A stretch of 64,000 nucleotides of DNA from assembly GCA_029582165.1 (NCBI GenBank), contig CM055872.1, positions 50,115,195 through 50,179,194 on the forward strand, in the 5' to 3' direction. Every line of letters starts with the position of its first letter. Position 1 is the first letter of the stretch. Source of the DNA: Portulaca oleracea (taxonomy: Eukaryota; Streptophyta; Magnoliopsida; Caryophyllales; Portulacaceae). A program made the translations under genes and the position numbers. This document shows positions 24,666 through 37,804 of this stretch, one piece after another. Below the pieces are notes generated by a model that was not told the origin of the DNA, searched no databases, and saw nothing but the letters and a program-made list of their open reading frames with translations.

Positions 24666-25590
24666 GCCCAAGTGAACTAGCGCCCATGAGAGGGTTTCGA
24701 TTTGGCACGACTATCATCCCCCTTGGAGTAGGGGGAGCATGACACACGTCTTCGTGTGTTGATTGAGTCTCCTTCGAGTTTCGTTTGGTATCTCGGGGAG
24801 CGTGCCTCAATGCAGATCTTGGGACATCATCCGCCTCTCATTCATATAGATCCTCCAAAGAAGATGTTCGAACCTTGGCGCTTGGACTCATATCCTTTGA
24901 GAGATGCCATCCAAGGTCAGGAGTTTAAGCAATTCATTGTAAACGTCCTAGAAGATTGTTTCACCGAAGAGCTCGATCGATACCTCAGTCGTCTAGCTTT
25001 TAGTGTGGTATATATCCCTTCCCTATACTGTTTCCTTCTATGCGCATTATGTTCATTTTCTGGGTGTTTGCTAGCTTGGGCCTTTTGGCAAGGCCGTTGA
25101 AGAAGCAATTCCTACTGGAGAAGAGAAGATTGGAGGCTTCTTGGAGGTAGAGAAGAGTAGCTCATGCTCTATATCACAGGAATTTGATCGAAAACCGGTA
25201 ATTTCCTTTATGTATCGCCTCTTCTTGCTCCCTTTTCCCTGTGAATAACCTTAGTCTTGTCTTCTTTCAACCGAAGTGGGCACGCTTTCAACGTATAGTG
25301 AAGGAATGGAGTACCATGAAGTAGCATATCCATCAAGCATTCACTGGCTCAGACAGATATCAGGGTAATGTAGCTAGAGACGTGGACATAGAGGCTGATG
25401 CGGAGTCTGTCCCTAGGAAGCCACCGCGACGATCGAAAGTCATTCCTCCTCGTCGGGAAGCACCTTGTCATTCATCCGTTGGAGAGTACACTTCACAAGT
25501 CGGGTCCCGCGAAGAAGTAGGTGGCTCTTCTCGCGCCACATTAGCAATGGTTCCCGAGGGTTGTGGGAAGGGTGTTCTGATCGAGGGTTA
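24666..25590 (+). pseudogene. plant mobile domain (PMD) pseudogene, 3' part
   Basis: The acceptor TTGCAG ends at 24665, and 14 bp separate it from the TE-A target duplication. With the donor at 2450 the original intron would have been only about 65 bp. The coding trace includes PSELAPMRGFRF, stops at 24740, then continues in another frame with FVWYLGERASMQILG and MFEPWRLDSYPLRDAI, as expected for the C-terminal half of PMD proteins. A donor-like GGTATATATC follows near 25010. Later exons are vague; a hydrophilic Arg/Pro-rich tail is open at 25382-25591. The shift between frames adds to the frameshift in the 5' part, so the gene was broken independently of TE-A. Confidence 0.65.
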
Positions 25591-25779
25591 AGGTTCTGTT
25601 GGCTCTCGTAGGAGCGGTTCCGGGGCCAATTCTCAGCGTTTGGAGGATGATATGGCTCAAATGTCCCTGGGAGAGCCTCATGATCAGGGAGGCTCATATC
25701 ACAGCGCTTGATATGGTGGCCACACTCGACCTCCTTCATATTGGGTGGAGGATACTTTAAAGTCTAGTGCTACCTACCG

Positions 25780-25956
25780 ACAATACCCTCTCGCCCTTGC
25801 TTTTCTATTTGATTAAGCATATTCGTTCGAAAATCATCACCTAAATCTTGGTACCTAGAACTATTCTTGAGATGGAACACGGAATTAGATTATTAGGGCC
25901 CCAACTATTCGAGTCATAACGACCGTTGTCTTAGTTCGCTAGGAAAATGTTAAACA
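25780..25956 (+). repeat. LTR end fragment, family F (plus orientation)
   Basis: The stretch with ATTAGATTATTAGGGCCCCAACT...CGCTAGGAAAATGTTAAACA matches, inverted, the LTR end at 26491-26640. A looser match exists to the end of the third family-F LTR (about 52905-53102). Confidence 0.6.
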
Positions 25957-26490
25957 GTTATATTAATATCTGGATTGTGATTCCCTAGCATGATACATAA
26001 CATGTATTGAGGCCGAAGTTATGATTGTGTATTTGTTCTTCTCCTTGATCACCTACAAAAAAAAAAAAATAAAGAAAGAAAGAAAGAAAGGAAAAAGTTA
26101 TTAAAGAAAAAGAAATGGAAGAAAACATGTGATTAGGAGAAACTATTGTACTTAATGGAAGCTTCCATCCTAATTATGGGGTTTAATTTGGTTTGTAACT
26201 GAGATGAGGGAGTAAGAGAATGTCTACCCTTCTTAGGAAACAGTGTTAGTTGAGAAGCAATATTTGGTAAGATAAACTCCAAGCAAGGCCTTGTTAGCTC
26301 CTCTATACCCAAAAAATTACAACTCCATTCCCCCTAGCCTTAGCCTCCTTACAACCTTAAAAAAAAAAACCTCTTTATTATCACTTGTACATTGCATACT
26401 AGCTAGTGGTGGAGAGCGAAATTCTCGCTAAGCTTATGGTATATTGTTTCTTTTTGTCTAAGTAAGTAGGTTAGTTAAGAGTCGGAGTGT
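25957..26490. other. spacer between inverted LTR ends
   Basis: About 530 bp, A-rich in the middle (26055-26110), no gene recognised. It may be internal sequence of the family-F element or a deletion product. Confidence 0.4.
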
Positions 26491-28209
26491 TGTTTGACGT
26501 TTTCCTAGCGTACTGAGACAACGACCATTTATGACGCTGGGAGTTGGAGCCCTAGTAATCTAATTCGATATTTGGTTTTCAAGTACGGTTCTAGGTAACA
26601 AGATTGGGGGTACGTATTTCAAATTCACTAAAGAAAGCGCGGTAGCAAATAGGGTCTAATAGATAATATAATGAAGGGCTCGGGGGTATTACCAGGCTTC
26701 CTAGTGAGAGAAAAGGGGCTGGTAGAGAGGTTTAGGAGTGATTCATAGGCAAGTTATTCAGCACGGGAATTAAGCAAGTGAGTCAGCATTGAATCCCTCT
26801 CGCTAGAGTTAGGATTCTTTGCTTACTCTCTAGATTCCATCGCTGTTCCCATATGGATGGTTTCTAGGTAGCATAATGGCTTAATTCTCCGTATTAAACA
26901 CTAATTGCACGCCAATGTGTATTAGTGTTCAATTAATCCATGCATAACCCTCCAATTCGATGTTTGGAGATAATCCATCACCTCCCAGTATTAGGAATAT
27001 CGACATCCAACGGAGAGATATGGAGGGAAGTGCTAAACAAATCACTTAATCATACTAATCTACTAAACCTAAACTAATCCCTCATTAGGGGCCCTAATTA
27101 CCTTCTAACCATAGAGGAAATTAGCAACACATATTCATAACTATCTCTACTTCAGTAATCAACTCAACATTCTACATGATTCTATTAAGATCTAGTAAAA
27201 CAACACTAATCAAACTAATTAAAATCATAAACTACATAATCTAACAAGTAATTCTACTACTTGAAAACTGAAATTAAGAGGAAAAGGGAATAAACTCACC
27301 AGAGCGGTATCAAGTTGATCCTCCATTACAAGAAAACAATAATAATAATAGTCCCATTGCAATACTAACCTTAATTCTTCAATGAGAATAATTTAGATTA
27401 CACAAATGATTTAGAAAGGGATTAAGAGAAATCTCACTAATTGAGAGTAAGAAAAACCTAAAAAGCTCTAAAACTATAGTGTGCAAAAGCTGCTGTCGAA
27501 ATATCTAAGATTACAGTATATGCTCGGGAGGAAAGGGGTCAAAACACAGTCGTTTTGGCCCTGAAAGTATGTCGAGAAAACATGGCGTCCTGGCCGTGAG
27601 GTTATATGTCACGACTGTGAGGCCTCTTTCTTGAGGAAGGGGAAACGTGCAATCAGTTCTTCACGGACATGATCTGTAGAGAGTCATGAATGTGAAGACC
27701 CTTCTGTCTAGAGATGTTATCAGATGGTGACGACTGTGAGGATTATGAGTTATGGTTGTGAAGTCCTTTGTGCCTTGAACCCATAATTTCTCTTTTGATG
27801 TGTCACGATCATGAGGACTCTGAGAAACGCTCGTGACGCCCTTTTTGTCCGAGTGGTCATGACACTTCAATTTCTTGGCCTTGGGAGGACTTAGTCACGA
27901 CCGTGACGAGGTGACTCAAGGCCGTGAGACCTCAGCTGGCTTGAGCCCTCATGAGGCTCTTAAAACTAAGGACCTTGGTTTCCACCTTCTTGGGCCGAGT
28001 TCTCTTGGGATTCGCATTTGAATTCCATCTTTTCTTCAGATCATCCTGGTTTTTGCCTCTTGTTGCATAATTTTCCTCCACTTGCACGTTATTGCCAAAA
28101 GTACCTAAAAAGGGAAGAAAATTAGGATAAGAACACTATATTTGTTTGTGGAACCGAGGAAAATGCTAATGAAAAAGGATGCATTTAGGCTCAAAATCGA
28201 GCTTAAACA
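26491..28209 (-). repeat. family-F LTR (minus orientation)
   Basis: On the minus strand it starts TGTTTAAGCTCG at 28209 and ends GTCAAACA at 26491, about 1.72 kb. It matches the LTR at 50932-53102 over most of its length, for example the GCATTTTCCTCGGTTCC and ATTGGCGTGCAATTAGTGT segments. At least eight degenerate TCACGGCCGTGA-like palindromes cluster at 27540-27945. Confidence 0.75.
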
Positions 28210-28430
28210 AGTGTTCTTCCATCATGAGATCGGGCTTCTTTTACATTGCTTCATCATGTGTTCTTCCATCAAGCATTCATTTTCTCTAGAGCCCAATTGT
28301 ATGGCTCCTTCCCTTCGGGAAAGTAATATGAACGTTGTAGAGGCATCTCAGTTTTTTTAGTTTTTTTAACGTAATGCACTTGAACTCTAACAAGTATTAA
28401 ATCATGTTTTATTAATCATCAACCATATGC
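28210..28430. other. no feature recognised
   Basis: This lies between the family-F LTR and the last visible exon of the CACTA-1 tnpA-like gene. No CACTA terminal repeat is present, so the left end of CACTA-1 is probably deleted. Confidence 0.4.
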
Positions 28431-29444
28431 ATACCTTCACTTCTTGCCATATGGCCTCCTTTGCCGCTCGCGGTATTTTCCTCCAATCTTCACATTCAAG
28501 TGGTAATTTTTTAGGGTTTCGAGCAAGGCAACCAATCAAAGAGGACATTTTCCTAGCCGAGTCGCCAATAGGTTGTTGATCCTCGTTAACTTCAACTTTT
28601 ACCGGGTCTTTTAAGACCTTCATCTTGTTATAACCGCGACCCTTCTCATTCTTTTCTTTGGTTGCTCGTATTCGCCTTCTACTTATCATATTGTAACCAA
28701 TTTGAGAAGTATGAACTTCAGTTGACGGAGTATCATGATCGCCATTATCTCCATCTACCAGAACAAAATAATAGAAAAAAAGAAATAGGTCATCCAAATA
28801 ACAAGAGAAAAAAGCTTAAGAATGATTTTTCTATTGGATTCTTTTGTCCTATTAAAACTAGAGTAGATAAAGTTAAATACAGATTGACTGAACTATTCAA
28901 AGTTTCCATCTCACTAATAGTACTCATAGATCCATCTCTACTAAATAATAGTACTCATAAGTTCACCAGGTTGATTTCCTCATTAAAATTTTCAGAATAG
29001 TTTGTCATGTATAAAAGAATAGAGTATACCTATTGAACGCCTTGTAGTAGAATCTCCAGAGCTTATTGGATGACCTTGCCATGACAAAGCAGAACAAAAA
29101 AAAATTAAAAAATGGAAAAGAATAGGTAATTCAAATAGCCCATGAAAGAGAAAAAGGCTTAAACATGAATTGTAATACAATTCATGATAAATGGCATGAG
29201 TATAAAATGAACCTAGTTGGGATGATACTAAGACAATTAGTAACTTTAAATAAGTGAAAAATGACAGAAAATAATATACCTATTGAACGCCTTGTTGTAG
29301 AATCTCCATTTGGTTCTTTTTGGTGCACATTGTTCCCCGTTTCTGCACTCGTACTACCATTTGACCTCAGTGTTGGATGACCTTGCCATAACATACCATG
29401 GATGGTAAGAATATATGCATAAAAAATGAAAAGGTGTACATGAC

Positions 29445-31213
29445 TGTAGACACCGGATTTTATACCGGGACAAGCGTACAAATCAGGAGTAACAAGGAAA
29501 GAGGCTAAAAGGAAACCCAAGCCACTGGGCCTCCATCAATCAAGAGTTACTAAGCCAACCCACCACAAAAAGCCTTCATTTTCCACCCTTTCCACATACA
29601 TATGCCCACCATTTCGAATCCCATTTTTTCCACAAGTCTTGTTGGCCCTATTTCTTTTTATGAGAGTAAAGTATACATCATAAGCTTTCCAACTCCTTTT
29701 GAATTGCCTCAATCGGAGTCCGGATGAAAGAGTTATGGCCGTTTGAAGATCCGGCCCACTAGCTGAGACAAAACCTGCACGGGTTTTAATCAACAGAGAC
29801 GGCCCAGAAGAAAGGCGGCCCAGAAGCAGATCCGACCCAGTGACATCAAAACCCGCGCGGGTTATCATGCGGCCGAAACGCGTCATTCAGCGTCCACATC
29901 AGCGATCCGTGTGTGCCTGCGCGGGGTTTAATTTCCGGAATCTGGCGCCAAAATCATCTTGATCATCCTCCCTTGATATTAGCCCCATGTGCTTTGACCT
30001 TGGCCTTGACTTGGAAGCTACGTGATTGCATGGCATGATCATGGGGATGTGTCCCCCATGATTTTCCCTCCTAAACCTCACCTTCTCCAACTATAAATAC
30101 CCCCTCCATTCTTCCACTCATCTCGCCAACAACTCTCATAAACCACCTCTATTATTCTCATTTCACCAACTACCATGAACCAAGATCATCATTATCATCC
30201 AAACTCTCTTAAACTTCCCTCATCCATAATCACTCTCTAAACCTCTCCGAATCACTTTTGTCACATCCATATCATCACCCTGATGTCGTTCCTAAACCAC
30301 TTCTATATTTCCATCAAAGTCCAAAGTCAAGGCAAAGTCAAGAGTTTCAACCGGCGCATTCGGGCTCCTAAAATCAAAAGAGGTTCGCTTTATTGCTTTC
30401 TTATTATCGTTGTTTAATCATGTAATTTATACGTTAATTCATTTACTTGTGCATATTTTATAAACAAAAACCTCATTTTATATTGCGTGATGATGAATAT
30501 AATTTCTTGAAATTAATTAAACTTCTCCCCGCTCTGTTTCATTTTAATGTCGATTTTAATAGAGTCTGTTTTCTAACAGGCGAATTCGAAAGTTCTTATA
30601 ATTCTCGAATTCGTAACCTTAACCCCGGGCTTAGAATCGGATTTCGTAGACCGGAGTCACTTTTCATTCGTTTATGGTTCGTCGATTTCCTTAAATCGGC
30701 TGGCGACTCTTTATCACTCTTTTTACAAATCCTTTTGGTTATTTAAAATAAACGACAATTGCACTAGAAAAATTATAAATAATTTAGTATCACCTTTTTT
30801 TATTAATCTAAGGCCACCTAAGAGAAAACGGGCTAGAAGATTGATAAAACCCTCACGGGTTTTATTAATTTTCACCCCTTTTCTCTAGGTCGAAGATGCA
30901 TAGGGCCTGGCCCATGGCGCCATAAAACCCGCGCGGGTTTTAGGGTCCCATGGCGATCCCTTTGCTACTTCTTAGGCCCGGACGAAATAGTGGGTCGATA
31001 CTAAAATTATTAGTAAATTATTTTAGTGTAATTTCGGGTATTTTAATAATATAAAAGAGTTTGTAAAATAAATAAAGTTTCATCACCCCGCAAATGAATT
31101 TCGAAAATAAAAAATATCCTTATTTAAGGATTAAGCAACCTTAGTCGGCTCTCGATCATTAAGTAGCACATCCGAGAATAATTTCCCCGAACGGGAATTT
31201 TTCGGGTCCTACT
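29445..31213 (+). repeat. TE-C 5' LTR
   Basis: Starts TGTAGACACCGG; ends TCGGGTCCTACT, with the last base changed from A. TATAAATA at 30092-30099 lies in a pyrimidine-rich promoter context. Five palindromic motifs near AAAACCCGCGCGGGTTTT are at about 29767, 29850, 29915, 30858 and 30925. Confidence 0.94.
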
Positions 31214-31216
31214 AAT

Positions 31217-31234
31217 TGGCGACTCCACTGGGGA
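31217..31234 (+). other. TE-C primer binding site (tRNA-Arg)
   Basis: TGGCGACTCCACTGGGGA differs at one base from the complement of the tRNA-Arg(ACG) 3' end with CCA. It starts 3 nt after the LTR. Confidence 0.88.
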
Positions 31235-31880
31235 CTTAAACTTAAAAAGAGGGTAAAACTTGAAAAAAATCGAATTAAATTGAAATTGTAAAAGGGAGAA
31301 GTTGATTTATTTCGTGAATTTATAATTCTTTTAGGCATCCTTTGCATACCGGGCCACTAACTGCGTCTTTTGACACGTTAGCACAAAGGCGGCGGTTAAG
31401 TTATACCTAGGTGATTCCCTCGAGAGTGGGTAGGCCACGACTTGTGTGATGCACTCTATATCGCCAAGCATTTGGTATCTGCTCTCCCCGCGTTACACTC
31501 AAAGAGCTTCCTTGAAGTTCTTTGAGCAATACCTCACACTCCTTACCTAAAGGTATGGGGTATGGAGATGAAAGCGTACGGTAGGCCATGTAATCCAACC
31601 ATAGAAAAATCCGTGAACATAGAACCTTGGTTTAGGGTATCCCCTCATGTTGTATGCTATATGCTATGTGCTACCCCTTCCCCTTTTGTTTTCTTTTGTT
31701 GTAGAGTTGTCTCTAGTTTAGAGGTTTTGTTTTAGTCCATGTAAAATTCATTGGGTTGAGAAAATGATTATTTATTAATTATAATAATTAACTCAAAAAG
31801 CATCATGGTTAGCCCAAGTGTAAGGGTCCATTTATGCTTAAAAAGTGATTATTTTAATTAATAAATAAAATTTGACTCGC
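31235..31880 (+). other. TE-C leader, non-coding
   Basis: No gene. It has GTTAGCACAAAGGCGGCGG and generic sequence. TE-B lacks this region and what follows to about 35600. Confidence 0.5.
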
Positions 31881-32900
31881 CTTTGATGATGTTATATGGT
31901 CCTTTACAAAATTCTCCTAACAAAGGTCCAAAAAAAAATTAATTAAAAGTACAACAAAGTTAATGGATAGCGTTTTAGATTGCATAATAGCCACTAGGCT
32001 TGAGTAAATTAATTTATCGATTTAATTAATAAATCCATCATATTTATGGTCAGCCCGTTGTTAGGCCCAACCATATTGGATTTGTCAGTTAAGCCCATGA
32101 ATTAATTATAGCTCGCTTATTGTTGGCTTTATCCAGTCCTTTACAATATCCGTTTTCCTTGAGTAAATAAATAAAGCTTGTACGTGTTGGGTCTTCATTA
32201 GACTCGGACCTAATTTTGAGATATTGTTTTAGTCCGCGTAATAATCGTTGGGTTTGAGAAGAAATAAGTTTATAAACTCGATTAATTAACCTTAAATTTT
32301 ACGGTCGACCCGGTGGTGTGGCCCATCAATTTTAAAGGTTAATTATCCTTGTTTATCGATTAATTTTAACTCACCTTTGATGATTTTATTCGGCCCTTCT
32401 CAATATCCTCTTACACATGATCCAAAGAAAATTGGTTAATAATCAAACAAAATCAGTGTGTGTTGTTCTAGCCCGCGTAATAGTCTCAAGGTTAGAGAAA
32501 AATAAATTTATAAACTTGATTATTAAGACTGACAAATCCATGGTTGGCCCGTTGTTAAGCCCATCCATGGTGGAATTAATAATTGAGTTTATAAGTTTGT
32601 TTTAACTCGCCTTTTGACGGCTTAATTCGGTCCTTTACAACATCCGCTTTCCTTGAGTTAAATAAATAAATGTGTTGGGTCAAAAAAAAGAAAAAAAAAA
32701 CGGGTCGTCAGTTTTGTTGAGCATTATTCTAGTCCGCAGAATAGCCAACATAGCTTGAGTTGTCTGAGTTGTGGGTTGAGTTACGGATTCTCCTTAAAAC
32801 GGTCGGCCTGTGGATTGGGCCCATCCGAATTGAGAAACACTAACTTAAGTCTATCAACTTGTGATCCGCACGCTATGTTTGACTTTATCCGACCCTTTAT
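31880..32900 (+). repeat. degenerate tandem repeats, unit about 245 bp
   Basis: Each copy ends with a phrase such as CGGCCCTTCTCAATATCC and contains CATCC...TTGAGAA or a variant. It is the counterpart of the GGGCCGAATAAAG block of TE-A on the other strand. Confidence 0.75.
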
Positions 32901-32929
32901 AATGCTCTTGTTGTAAAAAAAATGTTGTT

Positions 32930-33900
32930 GAGTTGCTTCATGAGTCAGTGTATAGGTGTCTTACATGTTAGGAGGTATCATATATGGTCTAGTAAACCCA
33001 GGTCATAGATGAGTCTTTGTTTCAGAGTCTACATGTAAATATCTTTTAGTCTTTAGAAAGTCTCATACAAGGTCATGTCATATGTGAGTCTTTACTTAAG
33101 TCAATATGTGTGTTTTGAAAGTCTAAGCCCGGGTCATGGGTGAGTCTTTAGTCTAGGTCATAAGTAGGTCTTTTCCTGGGTTAATGTGTGTTTGTCTCTT
33201 TTAGAAAGTCCAGTGTAAACCCGGGTCATGGGTGAGTCTTTGTCAGGATATGAGTGTCTTTTTCTTTAGAGAGCATCATATAAGCTCTAGGATGAGTCTT
33301 TGTGTTAGTATCTGCATGTAAGTGTCTTGCATTCTTTAGAAAGTCTCATATAGGTTCGTAGGGCATGGGCGAGTCATTTTCCAGAGTCCACATATGAATG
33401 TCTTGCATTATAAAAGTCTCCTATAGGGTCTACGTCATGTGAACCCATGTTATGGGTGAGTCGTTAAGTATTTCTTTTGAGTTAGCATGTAAGCATCTTG
33501 CATTCTTTAGAAAGTCTCATATAGGTTCATAGGTTATGAATACCTTGTCGTGGGTGAGTCTGTGTCTAGAGTCACCGTGTAAATGTCTGTCTTTCTTTAG
33601 AAGTCTAATGCAAACCCATGTCATAGGTTAGTCTTTCCGGGTCAACATATAAGCATTTGCACTTTAGGAGGTCTCATACAGGACATGTAGACCCATGTCG
33701 TGGGTAAATCTCTTCCTTAAGTCAGCATGTAGAGGTCTTGCATCCTAGGAAATCTCATGTAGATCAGTTAGCACTTTCAAAACCATGTCCTGGGTGAGTC
33801 TCTCCCGGGTCAGCATATTGGCTTTTTTTTTTTTTTTTTAATCTTAGGAAGTCCATGTAGGTCATTTAGGTCATGCATGCATTGGGATGAGTTTTTCTTC
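32930..33900 (+). repeat. degenerate tandem repeats with GTCATGGGTGAGTCTT
   Basis: About nine copies at intervals of 100-120 bp, each with a phrase like CTTTAGAAAGTCTCATATAGG. Counterpart of TE-A 10900-12250. Confidence 0.8.
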
Positions 33901-36640
33901 ATTTGTCTAGTGTCAGGGTCAAGGCCTGAGCTAACCGTAAAAGGAATATTTGGGATGACGAGAACTTCTGCAGCTACCATAGATCCCGAGGGAACAACAT
34001 GGGAAATTGTTAGACTTTGGAGCATATGATCCATTCAGGGAAACTACCCCCACCGAAAGCAGCAAAGAGGACCAAACATAACTTGGATTCCCCATAAGAG
34101 GACAAGGATGGCACATCATCAAAGGAGCTTTAGAAGTAGCTACAGTACTAGTTGTTAAGCATTTCATGCTCAGAGTCTATTAGAGTCAGTTCTTCATTCA
34201 TTTCTTTGCTCTTGTTGCTATGTGATCAAACAGAATTTTGTGCTTGTGCTTTTGACTTGAGTTAAGAAGTTCTCTCATCTATCCATCATCCGTACAAACC
34301 AAGTCTGACAAATTTCATTTTCTCTTATCCTTCCATCTTTGTTGTATACCTCGTTCCCATCTTTTATTTTATCGAACCCAGGGTTATAAAAAAAAAACAA
34401 AAAAAGAGAGAAGCCAGTATGCATTCATCAAGCAGGCTGAGCAAAAGGAGAGAAGACCAAAATCACCAGTTTCTTGAAAATGGACATCTCTATGCTCCTA
34501 GATCAGCAGCTTGAACAAAACGTGCCTAAGACAGGGGGTTACCGCCTCACCACCCACATCACCATCTATATCACCTGTTACCTTCCCATTTTCCCCCAAC
34601 ATCTATCATCTACATCTCCATCCGAAGTTCCCATTAATCACTATGTGCGTCACTCAAAACAAGCATCGTTCAAAAAACCTTAGCCTTGTCCAAACCAATC
34701 ATCCTCTTCATGACCAATCCATATCTACCCTAAAGCCAAAAGTTGTGTTGTGACTAATGTCATCAAAAGGAGAATAGAAGTCAACCCATGAAGATGGAGT
34801 TTGAAAAATAAAAAAAAGGGTGAAAAAGATGAAAAAGAGTGAAAAAAGTGAAAGCAAAAAAAAAATAGTGAAAAAAAAGTATAGATAGATAGAAAAAAAA
34901 AAGAATTGAAAAAAAAGAAAAAAAGAGGAAATGGAGGAAAGCAAAGAGAAAAGAAAGAAAAAAGGGGTTAGAGGAGAATAAGAAAAGAGAAGGCGAAAAT
35001 AAGAGTCATGCACACCTCATAAAATCTCAAACCTTCGCCTCATCATCCATACACCTCAGCCTTCTATAACCTTCACAAATGTTTCACCCATTGATAACCT
35101 GCATATGAACCCTCAAACCTTCATGACCATCTTTTCGAATCGTTAAGCCTTCCTCGAGGCACTATCCATCATCAATGTTGCGCTTAAAGAACTACGGCTA
35201 GCCGGATTCCACCTCGGATACGTAGGAAAACCTCTTTGAGGCCCGGCCGCTGCAAGGAGCATCTTTTGTCCTCAAAATGTTGGTCTTTGAAAAAAAAAAC
35301 AAGAGAGGCTAGCTTAGAATCGCAGGCTAGGCAAAAGGAGAGTGAGAGAATAAGAGAGGCTGGCCTGAAAACCCGTCAGGGCAGGTTAGGCAAAAGGAGA
35401 GGAAACCCTGGATCCTATCTATCATCGTCATCAACCCTCCATCTTCCTTCTATCAGGCTTGGACATCATTGCATAACCATGTTCCAACCTCTTCTCAAGA
35501 GATGATGTCGATCTTGACCATCTCTTCAAGACACGATCATTCTTGAGTGTCTCCCTATATCATTCATCAATAAAGTATCATCTACCATCCCTTTCATCCC
35601 TTTCTCTAGAGATGATGTCTATCCCATTTGACCATCTCTTCTCCCCTTCAAGACACGATCATTCTTAAGTGTCTCCACATCCCATTCACCATCGTCCACC
35701 ATCTCTTTCCCCAAACATCTTCCAACCCCTTTTAGCTTTTTCATCCCATCTCACCCGTTTGAGGACTTTTCCAGCTCAATCATTAATGCAAGTGTGAGGC
35801 TCTGTTCTTAATGCCCACTCTTAACACACCTAAGTGTGGCTTACTTCTCAGCAAGAGCAAAAGTCATCCACATCAGATCAACGGCTAACTGACAATCACA
35901 TGATCATCAAAAGACTCAGAAACAAGTTACTCTAGACTGGGGGCTCACGCTACCTTTGTGACATCAGCTTCAAAGAGGGACACTTACTCCGTATCCTACA
36001 AGGTTCTGCATCTTCATTCTCATAGACGTCCTAATAGAAGTCTCATCAAAAAAAGAGAGAGAGAAAAAACAAAAAGAAAAAAAATTTAAAAAAAAGAGGG
36101 GCTAACTTGAAAACCCTTTGGGCATGTTAGGCAAAAGGAGAGATTGAGACTCACTACCAAGGACTATGCCTCCTCCTATTCCATGGTCCCCATGCATCAT
36201 CTCGTCAATTCACATCGAAACTGGGGGCTTGTAAATCTCCAAGGTGCCCTCCAAAGCAGGACAGTGTCATTAAGAGTCTACGCCAAACCGGGGGCTTGTC
36301 ATACATCAGTATACATTGCAAGCAATCAAGGTCATCTACATGATCATTCAAGAAGCACATTCTTCAGGCCTGTTGCCTCCATCATCGTTCCCCGTTCCGT
36401 GGATCAAAACATTACTCATCCTAAATTTTCCTGAAATTCCTCACAAGTGGCCTTGACCCTTAGAAAGCATTGTCTTAGGGAGTCATGGTTTTAGGAAAGT
36501 ATGGTCTTAGAAAATCATTGTCCTAGAGAGTTTCTGTCAGGGGGTTGTCTGCATGTAGGGTTGCATGTATAGGGGGCATAAAAGCATCATGTGTCTATCT
36601 TTTCTAGGCATAATAGGTTTGCATTGCATTCATATGTCAT
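33901..36640 (+). other. TE-C internal, non-coding
   Basis: Includes A-rich runs (34805-34985 and 36045-36100) and repeated AGGCAAAAGGAGAG. Colinear with the TE-A 7700-10850 region in reverse. The Phe-rich frame on the minus strand at 34708-35013 comes from the A-rich run and is not a gene. Confidence 0.6.
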
Positions 36641-36649
36641 GTCATAGTC

Positions 36650-37160
36650 ACATAGAGTCATTTTTTCTTGCATAGAGTCAGCTTGTCTTGCATAGAATCG
36701 GTTTGTCGTGCATAAAGTCAATAGTCATGCATTGCATGTATAAAGGCATGAAGCATCATGTGTGAATCTTGTCCATGAGTCATGTCAAAGTCATAAATAG
36801 TTAGTCAATGGTCATTCATTGCATAAAAGCATCATGTGTGTGTCCTGTCTAAGCATAATAGGTTTGCATTGCATCTATAAGTCGTGTCAGGGCCTCATGC
36901 ATCAAGTCAGTCTGTCATGCATTGAGTCGGTCTGTTGTGCACCGAGTCAGTCTGTCATACATTGAGTCAATTTGTTTGTCATTTAGTCAATCTGTCATGC
37001 ATCAAGTCAGTCTATCATGCGCATTGAGTCAGTCTGTCAGTCTGTTGTGCATTGAGTCGGTCTGTCATGTATCGAGTTAGTCTGTCATGCATCAAGTCAG
37101 TCTATTGTGTATCAAGTTAGTCTGTTGTATATCGAGTCAATTTGTCATACATAAAGTCAA
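36650..37160 (+). repeat. tandem array of a GAGTCAGTCTGTCATGCATC-like unit
   Basis: About 20 copies of a roughly 22-24-bp unit with point changes. Equivalent to TE-B 17960-18150. Confidence 0.9.
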
Positions 37161-37804
37161 TGCATGAGTGCATGAATGCTTGTGTCAAAAAAAAAAGAAA
37201 AAAAAGAAATGCATTGTTTGTGCAAGAGTTTAGTAGACTAGTTGCATGCATACCCGCACCTCTGAAAATAAAAAAAAAAGAGAGAAAGAAGAAGAAGCAA
37301 GGAAGTGCTACTTCGTTGCTCCAGAACGCAACACTGGGGGCTGCTTAAGCCCATATGCTCTCTCAATCGGACTGATCCACATGGTTTTCAGTCACTAAGA
37401 GCAGGAATAGAGCAATCTCTAATCCAACTCTTGCTGGACAAGTTAGCATCCAGTCAAGTCATGCATAATTAGCCAGACACGAATGGCGCATGTCCGACAC
37501 GAAGGACAGAATCTTCACTTGCTTAGTACGGATCAACAACCAGAAAATTCAAGAATCCATTCCCCATAGTGAAATTGTGGCACCTATGCGCCTGAAGAAA
37601 AATTTAAGGAAAATCGACAAAGTTTCGTTGAAGTTCCTCAGCAGTAAATTGCCATTATCCAGAGCCGTCGGCAGACCTAGGCGCAATCGCTCCAATAAGA
37701 GTCACCAACATCGGGGAAATCCATTGGGCACCACCAACTGCTTCGGGAAAATCCAATCAACCTCGGGAAAATCCGTTGGGCATCGTCATCAATCTGCCAG
37801 ACAG
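37161..37804 (+). other. TE-C internal segment before the first intron
   Basis: Contains one copy of the CCGACACGAAGGACA module and a stretch (37560-37800) also open in TE-B at 17400-17600. The two translate to similar basic peptides (GRPRRNRSNKSHQHR in TE-C). Differences fall at all codon positions rather than mainly the third, so coding is not supported. Confidence 0.5.

Noticed and set aside
27333..27350. CATTACAAGAAAAC as the missing left end of CACTA-1
   Set aside because: It lies within the body of the family-F LTR and lacks the ACCAACAGATA sub-terminal repeats.
34708..35013. Phe/Leu-rich minus-strand frame resembling membrane protein
   Set aside because: Comes from an A-rich low-complexity run in TE-C; no family resemblance.
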